This document shows positions 1 through 4,533 of a stretch of 6,596 bases of DNA, in pieces. The stretch is from Anaerobacillus sp. (GTDB lineage Bacteria > Bacillota > Bacilli > Bacillales_H > Anaerobacillaceae), in NCBI GenBank assembly GCA_007120055.1, contig SKOL01000428.1:1-6596 (forward strand), read 5' to 3'. Below the pieces are notes generated by a model. It had not been told where the DNA came from. It saw only the letters and a list, made by a program, of their open reading frames with translations, and searched no databases. Position numbers and translations under genes: made by a program. How positions within the stretch are numbered: the stretch's first letter is position 1; each line of letters starts with the position of its first letter.

Positions 1-5
1 AAAAT

Positions 6-893
6 ATGAGTAATGATCGAAATAATCATGATCGTTGGTTTAAGGATCTAATTATCCATTTTTTCGAAGAATTCATCATGGCTTTTTACCCCAAATTATA
101 TGAAGAAATTGATTTTAGTGAACTTACCTTTTTGTCAGAAGAACTTTTCACTGATATAATTAAAGGCGAAGAACGGCGCGTAGACATCCTTGTGAAAACG
201 AAACTAAAAGGGAAAGATGTAGCGATTATCGTTCATACAGAAACCCAAGCTTATTATCAAAAAGACTTCGCTGAGCGGATGTTTATCTACTTTAGCCGAC
301 TATATGAAAAACATCGAAAAACGATTATTCCAATTGCTTTGTTTAGTTATGATGAAAGAAAAAATGAACCTAACACATTCCAAATATCAATACCGACATT
401 ACCAATTATGCAATTCGAGTTCTTAACGCTAGAACTAAACAAAAAGAACTGGAGAGAATATATAAAAGATGAAAACCCAGTAACTGCAGCATTATTAAGT
501 AAGATGAACTACACAAAAACAGAGCAGGCTGAGTTAAAGCGAGAATTCTTTCGGATGCTAATTAAACTTAGAACAAGGTACGATAAAGCGCGAATGGCCT
601 TAATTTCTGGTTTCTTTGAGTGCTATCTACCTATCAATTTAGAAGAGGATGTTCAGCTTTTAGAAAAAGATGAAAGGGTGAAAGTCGTGGAACTTATGAA
701 CTCATGGCAACGTAAAGGGTTTGAAGAAGGAATCGAAAGAGGCATAGAAGAAGGAATTCAAAAAGGCATTGAGAAGGAACGGAAAGAAATGATATTCCGC
801 TTGCTTGACCAAGGTTGTGACATGAAAACAATCATTACAGTCACCCAATTATCGGAAAAAGAGGTTAAGAAAATAATATTGGAAAATAAATAA
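6..893 (+). CDS. Rpn/YhgA-family PD-(D/E)XK recombination-promoting nuclease (putative transposase)
   Basis: Complete 295-residue protein, a usual length for this family. The N-terminal half carries the Rpn-type PD-(D/E)XK nuclease fold: an aromatic/charged start (DRWFKDLIIHFFEEF), then RRVDILVK with Asp60, then IVHTETQ giving Glu79 and Gln81. This is the D...ExQ variant of the active site known in RpnA/YhgA proteins. Residues 88-105 (FAERMFIYFSRLYEKH) match the conserved block after the active site. The C-terminus (about 238-256) has repeated EGI/GIE units spaced by four residues, typical of the family tail, and ends in a short helical segment. Known family members cut DNA and promote RecA-independent recombination; target and role here are inferred. 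The likely promoter and ribosome binding site are seen only at the other end of the window (6506-6567), in the repeated copy of this start. A terminator follows at 901-929. Confidence 0.9.
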   Translation: MSNDRNNHDRWFKDLIIHFFEEFIMAFYPKLYEEIDFSELTFLSEELFTDIIKGEERRVDILVKTKLKGKDVAIIVHTETQAYYQKDFAERMFIYFSRLYEKHRKTIIPIALFSYDERKNEPNTFQISIPTLPIMQFEFLTLELNKKNWREYIKDENPVTAALLSKMNYTKTEQAELKREFFRMLIKLRTRYDKARMALISGFFECYLPINLEEDVQLLEKDERVKVVELMNSWQRKGFEEGIERGIEEGIQKGIEKERKEMIFRLLDQGCDMKTIITVTQLSEKEVKKIILENK

Positions 894-900
894 TCGCCAA

Positions 901-929
901 AAAAGTTAAGTGCCCAGCACTTAACTTTT
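901..929. terminator. bidirectional Rho-independent terminator
   Basis: Perfect 13-bp stem, 901-913 paired with 917-929, around a three-base CCA loop. It lies eight bases after the Rpn stop codon. The plus-strand transcript ends in TTTT; on the minus strand the T run is six long (899-904 read in reverse), so it should also stop minus-strand transcription coming from the block above 977. Confidence 0.9.
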
Positions 930-976
930 AACCTGTATTAAACAAAAACGTAAAAACTGCAGCCCAACAACCTACG

Positions 977-1275
977 TTATGAAGAATTACTTGCCGCAGC
1001 AGCTGATGATCCGGCAATCACAGCTACCATTGTTGCTTGTTGAGCTTGAATAATTGATTCGATCGTTGTTTGAATTCCCGTGCTTTCTGCAGTCAGGAAG
1101 AAATGCTCTTTTTTCATTGCTTTATATACAGCCATTGCCCTTTCAATAAGAACTTCAACATTCTCCTCTTCTGAAATATTGTTTAGAAGACTTTGCTAAG
1201 CAATGTAAGTAAACGCTCTTCTTCTAAACCACCGTCTATAAGTACAGCACGCGAAAAGAACAAATCTAGATGCTT
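977..1275 (-). pseudogene. DUF4003-like gene remnant, frameshifted and internally shortened
   Basis: Two minus-strand frames, neither with a plausible start, join into one protein-like sequence. Frame A (1275-1183) reads DLFFSRAVLIDGGLEEERLL and on to LLSKVF before TAA. Frame B (1195-977) reads LLNNISEEENVEVLIERAM, then AVYKAMKKEHFFLTAES, and ends in an Ala/Ser-rich tail (VAVIAGSSAAAASNSS). Adding one T in the TTC codon at about 1186-1188 would join them as SKVF-LNNISEEE, so a single-base loss is the simplest cause. The block RAMAVYKAMKKEHFFLT and the Ala/Ser tail recall the DUF4003 family of Bacillus, a protein of roughly 300 residues with unknown function. Only about 100 residues remain, so the 5' end and a central part seem to be missing. 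Family assignment is from memory and tentative; the coding character is clearer. Confidence 0.5.
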
Positions 1276-1448
1276 TTATTCCTAAAGCTAATTAAATGAT
1301 TGTTCCACAATGAAAGTACGACATCCATTTGGGCATTGTGAGATTTTTGCTCTCCTTCTAAAACACGATTCCATAATTCGGTTTTATTGCTAGCCAAATC
1401 AGGGTTGTTTTTTAGTAGCTGGATAGCTTTAATGCCATAATCTTTCAT
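1266..1448 (-). CDS. hypothetical 60-residue protein, translationally coupled to the DUF7662-like gene
   Basis: I do not recognise this protein. The chosen start is the ATG at 1448-1446, which shares its A with the TGA stop of the upstream gene (TGATG). No clear Shine-Dalgarno is visible, so coupling is the likely way it is translated. The frame stays open upstream, but that part only shadows the DUF7662-like domain. The product starts MKDYGIKAIQLLKNN and is soluble and probably helical, with WNRVL and LSLWNNHLI segments. It ends where the DUF4003-like remnant begins, so its C-terminus (SFRNKSI) could have been created at a deletion junction. The opening faintly resembles small DUF6979-type proteins, which I cannot confirm. 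Confidence 0.5.
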   Translation of the reverse strand: MKDYGIKAIQLLKNNPDLASNKTELWNRVLEGEQKSHNAQMDVVLSLWNNHLISFRNKSI

Positions 1449-1870
1449 CAATAGCCAAAAGGTCGTTTTTTTCTCCAGAAAACAACCTTGCCGGAATATT
1501 CTTTCACTGTGTCCACATTCCATCCCGCATTCATCCAGCACCTGGCATAGGATTGGCTAATAGAATTTGCCCACCATGTTCTAGATCGCATGCCTGTGGC
1601 CGACTTAGGTAAGGGTGCACCGATAATTTCTTCTATTTCTTGAAATGATAATGTTACTTTGTTTTTAGGGTAATCCTTTAGGAAGTCGTATAAAGGAGCA
1701 TATTTCGAATTAGGCCTCGTCGTATCATTAACATAGGTGAAAGTTTTTACAATTCCTGGAACCGACCCATGATAAGGTGGATCTAGGTCATACAAGCGTT
1801 TCTGAACTTTCTCCATATGCCTTATTATTTTCTCTAAAAAATTGATGTAGAAATTCCAAATTTTTCTCAC
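1448..1870 (-). CDS. DUF7662-like domain protein
   Basis: A 140-residue protein. The start is a GTG at 1870-1868, preceded by a strong GGTGAGGA site (1885-1878) seven bases upstream; the internal ATG at residue 19 has a poorer site. Residues about 56-134 form a domain I associate with DUF7662: SKYAPLYDFLKDYP, then VTLSFQEIEEIIGAPLPKSA, then RTWWANSISQSYARCWMNAG, and a closing WNVDTVKEYSGKVVFWR. The pattern KYxPLYxFL...LPKSA...WWxN...QxxAxxWxxAGW is its signature. The biochemical function is unknown. The N-terminal 55 residues (FLEKIIRHMEKVQKRL and following) are not recognised and may have another origin. It sits 81 bases downstream of the 80-aa gene and overlaps the 60-aa gene at TGATG, so the three could be co-transcribed. 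Confidence 0.75.
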   Translation of the reverse strand: MRKIWNFYINFLEKIIRHMEKVQKRLYDLDPPYHGSVPGIVKTFTYVNDTTRPNSKYAPLYDFLKDYPKNKVTLSFQEIEEIIGAPLPKSATGMRSRTWWANSISQSYARCWMNAGWNVDTVKEYSGKVVFWRKKRPFGY

Positions 1871-1877
1871 GACGTTG

Positions 1878-1885
1878 TCCTCACC
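1878..1885 (-). promoter_or_regulatory. ribosome binding site fixing the GTG start at 1870
   Basis: On the minus strand this reads GGTGAGGA, seven bases before GTG. It supports the GTG start over the internal ATG 54 bases further in. Confidence 0.7.
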
Positions 1886-1951
1886 ATTTTTTTATGTCGG
1901 TACACCCTTAACTCCTCATGAATTTATTATGAAATAAGTACTCAGATTAAT

Positions 1952-2194
1952 TTAATCAGAAAAAAGGCTATCATCCTTTTTCTTTTGCGAATTTTTTGCG
2001 TCCTCTCCTGTTAAGTCCTCGATTAGTGCTGATTCATAAATTCGATTGTCTATTAATAATTGCAGAAAGTCTCGTTCGGAATAAAGCGGTTTTTCATTAT
2101 TAATTTGCTTTTCCTGATTAGCTGCTTGCATGCTCATGCTATTTACCAAAGTATTTACAGCCATACTAAATATGTATATTTGCGCACTATTCAT
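1952..2194 (-). CDS. hypothetical 80-residue protein with hydrophobic N-terminus
   Basis: I do not recognise this protein. It starts with an ATG at 2194-2192 preceded by AGGAGAG (about 2211-2205) at suitable spacing, good evidence for translation. Residues 4-24 (AQIYIFSMAVNTLVNSMSMQ) are hydrophobic but broken by polar residues, so a weak membrane or amphipathic helix is possible. Residues 39-62 (SERDFLQLLIDNRIYESALI) look like a folded helical motif. The tail is charged (KNSQKKKDDSLFSD). It lies between the split 290-aa gene and the DUF7662-like gene in the same direction, with gaps of 155 and 81 bases, and has no frameshift of its own. Confidence 0.6.
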   Translation of the reverse strand: MNSAQIYIFSMAVNTLVNSMSMQAANQEKQINNEKPLYSERDFLQLLIDNRIYESALIEDLTGEDAKNSQKKKDDSLFSD

Positions 2195-2229
2195 GTTTGT
2201 AAATCTCTCCTATTTTTTTAGAGTACCCA

Positions 2230-2351
2230 TTACTTGTCCAATGACTCGACATACTCTTTAAGAGTAAGCGACCTTTCACGTACTATTTTTTTTTATTATT
2301 TCCTGTCATCCGCCTAAAAACGTCATCTAATTTATATTTTTTACAGTCTTT
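2230..2351 (-). pseudogene. possible short ORF broken at an A9 tract
   Basis: Between the 290-aa and 80-aa genes the minus strand reads KDCKKYKLDDVFRRMTGNN followed by three Lys codons, then TAG at 2285-2283. If the A9 run (plus-strand T9 at 2286-2294) were A10, reading would continue as IVRERSLTLKEYVESLDK and stop at 2232-2230. The second part looks more protein-like than expected by chance. No ATG with a good site precedes the first part: GGAGG in the end of the upstream gene is followed only by ATT at 2354. It could be a decayed small gene, a slippage-dependent one, or chance. No family is recognised. Confidence 0.3.
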
Positions 2352-3235
2352 AATTATTCTGTTTCCTCCAACTGTATATTATCGATCCAGGGTATTGATA
2401 ATAGCTTTTGGGTAATTGAACGTTTCGCTCCTCTGCTGCCATTCTTATTGCCTTCCCCTGACTTAATCCTTTTTCAATGAGTTCGAAAACACGCTCTTTA
2501 AATATTTTATCTGGAGTAAAGGTGGTTTTAGATGAAGTGTTTCCGTAGCTGCTTTGTTGTGGTTGTTTTGAAAACTCATAGCTTTTCATGAACTTTCCAA
2601 AACTCCATAGCGCTTCATCCACTTGCTTAATATATTGAAAATTGATCACATCTTCTCTTCCCTTATTTTCTTCTATAAATTCTTGAAAAAAAGCTTGATA
2701 AGATTCATATGTTGATATCGTTAAGGGTGTAGCATCTTTGTTGGCCTCTTCAGAAAGTAATACCCTTTTTGCTCGTTCGACATGTTGATCATACAATGGG
2801 TAGACAGTTGGATTTAGTATATGTAAAACAAAGGAAGGGATTACAATAGCATTGTTACTCCATAATGGAAAAGGCTTACCTTTTAAACAAAGTACTTGTG
2901 AAGAATCGAACACTTTATGTTTCATTATATTTTTAGCCCAAGAATAAAACTCAGTTGAAGTTAAAATGACTTCATGTTTTTTGGGATTATATGTATTTGG
3001 CTTCACATTATTGAATGTATACCTCAACCCCTCTAATTCATAAGAACCATTTCTATCCTCAATTTCTATCCTCAAACAATTTCCCATCTTTCCAATGAAG
3101 AAAGTGGATAATATGTTTACCCAATTCTGTACTGTTTTTAGCTTGAGAAATTTTGTTTAATGTATCACTATAAAACTTTCTTGAATATTTTCTGTCATCA
3201 AATTTTTTTCGCCATGCATCAATAAATGCTCGCAT
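2350..3235 (-). pseudogene. 290-residue DNA-glycosylase-fold-like protein gene, split by a 13-bp duplication
   Basis: Two frames form one gene. The N-terminal piece (3235-3059) starts with an ATG at 3235-3233 preceded by AGGATGG (3247-3241) and reads MRAFIDAWRKKFDD to HFLHWKDGKLFEDRN. The C-terminal piece (3087-2350) reads on from DRNGSYELEGLRYTF. A 13-bp tandem duplication (3049-3074) shifts the frame; removing one copy restores LFEDRN-GSYELE and a 290-codon gene. The middle (IPSFVLHILNPTVYPLYDQHVERA, given here by its ends and Asp at residue 100 of the second piece) recalls the segment around the catalytic Asp in HhH-GPD base-excision glycosylases. A helix-hairpin-helix is not evident, so this is a weak fold guess. 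The C-terminal 55 residues (DKIFKERVFELIEKGLSQG to YSWRKQNN) look like a separate helical domain, perhaps DNA-binding. The ATG at 3087 has no usable ribosome site, so the large piece is probably not made alone. Confidence 0.75.
3049..3074. repeat. 13-bp perfect tandem duplication causing a frameshift
   Basis: ATTTCTATCCTCA occurs at 3049-3061 and again at 3062-3074 with no change. Thirteen bases is not a multiple of three, so the extra copy throws the minus-strand 290-aa gene out of frame. Deleting either copy restores the full frame exactly. Replication slippage is the likely origin. Confidence 0.9.
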
Positions 3236-3270
3236 AAAGACCATCCTCATATAAATAATATAATTTCTAT

Positions 3271-3319
3271 CGAAGCAAGGAGACGGTTTTGTTTCTTTTG
3301 GTGAAGGAGAACCGCCCCC
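3271..3319. repeat. REP-like hairpin sequence, GACGGTT type
   Basis: CGAAGCAAGGAGACGGTTTT at the left and GAGAACCGCCCC at the right form an imperfect stem centred on CGGTT (3284-3288) and AACCG (3310-3314). It resembles the widespread Bacillus intergenic motif with GAAGCAAGGGGACGGTT. Identification is from memory. Confidence 0.45.
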
Positions 3320-3322
3320 TAT

Positions 3323-3348
3323 GCTGCTGAAAAGTAATTTTCAGCAGC
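3323..3348. repeat. 11-bp perfect hairpin without T tract
   Basis: GCTGCTGAAAA (3323-3333) pairs with TTTTCAGCAGC (3338-3348) around a GTAA loop. Neither side has a T run, so it is not a standard terminator. On the minus strand it comes six bases after the end (TAA, 3356-3354) of a 20-codon open stretch reading ETINDEKKKALLGKYLRRGY, which might be the last trace of a lost gene. The neighbouring GATATTTAATATC (3349-3361) is itself nearly palindromic. Confidence 0.6.
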
Positions 3349-3440
3349 GATATTTAATATCCTCTTCTCAAATACTTTCCTAACAGGGCCTTTTTCTTCT
3401 CATCGTTTATAGTTTCTCAATCTTAAGATTACTATAACAG

Positions 3441-3464
3441 GACCGGGGACAGGTTCATTGTCCC
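3441..3464. repeat. REP-like element, GGGACA/TGTCCC hairpin
   Basis: GGGACA (3446-3451) pairs with TGTCCC (3459-3464) around GGTTCAT, preceded by GACCG. It shares the GGGACA..TGTCCC stem with the element at 4424 and resembles the REP palindromes mobilised by RAYT transposases in Bacillus. Confidence 0.6.
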
Positions 3465-3574
3465 AGTTAAAATCTCCCTTTCTCTACTAAGTGTCCCCAA
3501 AAAGTTTTATTTACAGCTATGTTACACGAGTTCTCGTAAATTCCAGGAGTGCTATACAAATGGTGTTTTTTTTC

Positions 3575-3590
3575 GTGCCTGTCACTCCCC
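3575..3590 (-). repeat. REP-like partial element
   Basis: On the minus strand this reads GGGGAGTGACAGGCAC, close to the common Bacillus REP half GGGGTGACAGGCAC. Its partner arm is not evident. It lies 40 bases before the truncated PH-SHOCT gene, so element insertion or rearrangement may have removed that gene's 5' end. Confidence 0.45.
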
Positions 3591-3630
3591 GAAATTTCTT
3601 GTTTCACAGTAATGTTTCACAATATCTAAC

Positions 3631-4134
3631 ATGCAAGTAGAAGATTTTTCCTACGACATTATAAGCTCGGTCCAATATGAAACCGGATTCATGTTTGGAA
3701 AAATCACGATTTATTCTGTCGGAAGTAAAGCACAAATTAGTGAGATTAGTAAAGATTATGTTCAAGATTTTGCAGAGTTCGTAAGGTTAAGGACTTTTAA
3801 CTCAGAACAAAATACGAGGATGCAAAGCTTGAATTCATCTGATGATATGATCAATAAGCTTGAAAAAATATCAAACTTAAGAAAAGACGGTGTTTTAACA
3901 AACGAAGAGTTTGAAAATCTCAAGAAAAAAATAACAATGGAAAACTCCCAAATACAAAGTGAAAACGATCGATCTTTTCCAGATCGAAATCACTGGAACG
4001 AACACAACACAAGCTCCACTCACTTAACACCTATTAAGAGCAGGTTTTGGCAGAAAAAATGGTTCGCCTGGGTATTACTATTTACCATTGCTCCAATCGG
4101 AATTTTTCTTTTATGGAAATATCACCATCACTGA
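3631..4134 (+). CDS. PH-like/SHOCT/membrane protein, probably 5'-truncated and prematurely stopped
   Basis: A 167-residue frame with three parts. Residues 1-55 (DFSYDIISSVQYETGFMFGK to DFAEFVRLR) match the second half of a bacterial YokE-type PH domain (bPH_3 family). Residues 70-101 (DDMINKLEKISNLRKDGVLT, then EEFENLKKKI) are a SHOCT domain. Residues 139-164 (KKWFAWVLLFTIAPIGIFLL) are a membrane helix. The first half of the PH domain is missing, a stop codon lies 21 bases upstream in frame, and the ATG lacks a ribosome site, so the 5' end has probably been lost. After TGA (4132-4134) the same frame continues with RAVLTAVFGILFITNFFIEP, a second hydrophobic helix, suggesting that TGA is a nonsense change. 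Such proteins are thought to be membrane-associated; their function is unknown. Expression is doubtful. Confidence 0.65.
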   Translation: MQVEDFSYDIISSVQYETGFMFGKITIYSVGSKAQISEISKDYVQDFAEFVRLRTFNSEQNTRMQSLNSSDDMINKLEKISNLRKDGVLTNEEFENLKKKITMENSQIQSENDRSFPDRNHWNEHNTSSTHLTPIKSRFWQKKWFAWVLLFTIAPIGIFLLWKYHHH

Positions 4135-4320
4135 AGAGTACTAAGAGCAGTATTAACTGCCGTTTTCGGAATATTATTCATAACTAATTTCTTTATCGAA
4201 CCCGACTATTCAAGTACTGGAGATCGCTCCCCAGCTGCATTAGTTCGGTGGCTACAATATAAGATGATAGTTTGTAAAGGGCACCTGAGTGGGTGCTCTT
4301 TTTTGGCATGCCTTTCATAA
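4135..4320 (+). pseudogene. in-frame continuation of the PH-SHOCT gene after its TGA
   Basis: The frame stays open from 4135 to TAA at 4318-4320. The first 25 codons (RVLRAVLTAVFGILFITNFF and on) look like the second membrane helix expected after LLWKYHHH. From about 4210 the reading is less protein-like and runs through a terminator, so the original end probably lay between. Confidence 0.4.
4276..4304 (+). terminator. Rho-independent terminator after the PH-SHOCT gene
   Basis: Stem AAAGGGCACC (4276-4285) pairs with GGTGCTCTTT (4292-4301, with one G-T pair) around a six-base loop, running into a T tract to 4304. The strand and position fit the end of the plus-strand PH-SHOCT gene. Confidence 0.8.
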
Positions 4321-4423
4321 AACCAAAAATGAAAGCAAAGAGACAAATACTCAATGAAAATTCTCTCACGTATATCTCTAGTTTAGTGACATTGATTTTA
4401 CAGTCATCCTCTTCATTTTTTTC

Positions 4424-4448
4424 GGGACAAGGTACTGTCCCCCTGTCC
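4424..4448. repeat. REP-like element, GGGACA/TGTCCC hairpin plus CCTGTCC
   Basis: GGGACA (4424-4429) and TGTCCC (4436-4441) pair around AGGTAC, followed by CCTGTCC. It has the same stem as 3446-3464. It lies between two terminators in a 230-base stretch (4305-4533) in which I see no convincing gene. Confidence 0.6.
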
Positions 4449-4468
4449 GCTTGGGGATTATCCATTGA

Positions 4469-4499
4469 CTAAAGACCGGCAGTTGTTGCCGGTCTTTAG
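4469..4499 (-). terminator. hairpin terminator of the 574-aa gene
   Basis: Perfect 13-bp stem: CTAAAGACCGGCA (4469-4481) with TGCCGGTCTTTAG (4487-4499), loop GTTGT. It lies 35 bases downstream of the minus-strand stop codon at 4534. The T run after the stem is short, so it may need help from the stem's own TTT. Confidence 0.7.
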
Positions 4500-4533
4500 C
4501 CTATTTGGAATCGGGTCACGGCCTGAAAATCGA

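Larger units (their letters stand above)
3349..3630. other. non-coding, REP-rich intergenic region
   Basis: With 3236-3348 this makes almost 400 bases without an intact gene. Beyond the listed repeats I see only a 20-codon minus-strand remnant ending at 3354 and a GTGTCCCC at 3491-3498 that may be part of another REP-like unit. No ribosome binding site precedes the ATG at 3631. Confidence 0.5.

Noticed and set aside
1449..1541. Upstream extension of the 60-aa frame to an ATG at 1541
   Set aside because: This part overlaps the conserved end of the DUF7662-like domain in another frame and is a shadow of it.
2252..2266. TACTCTTTAAGAGTA palindrome
   Set aside because: Seven-base arms with one base between them, no T run and not at a promoter; too short to call a site.
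2350..3087. The 245-residue frame as a complete gene of its own
   Set aside because: Its ATG has no ribosome site, and removing one duplication copy gives a longer, well-started 290-residue gene.
4193..4465. 90-residue minus-strand open frame
   Set aside because: It runs through a terminator and a REP-like element, has no ribosome site and shows no protein-like pattern; it is a chance frame.
4329..4472. 47-residue plus-strand open frame starting MKAKRQ
   Set aside because: No ribosome site, reads through the REP-like element and ends inside the next gene's terminator.
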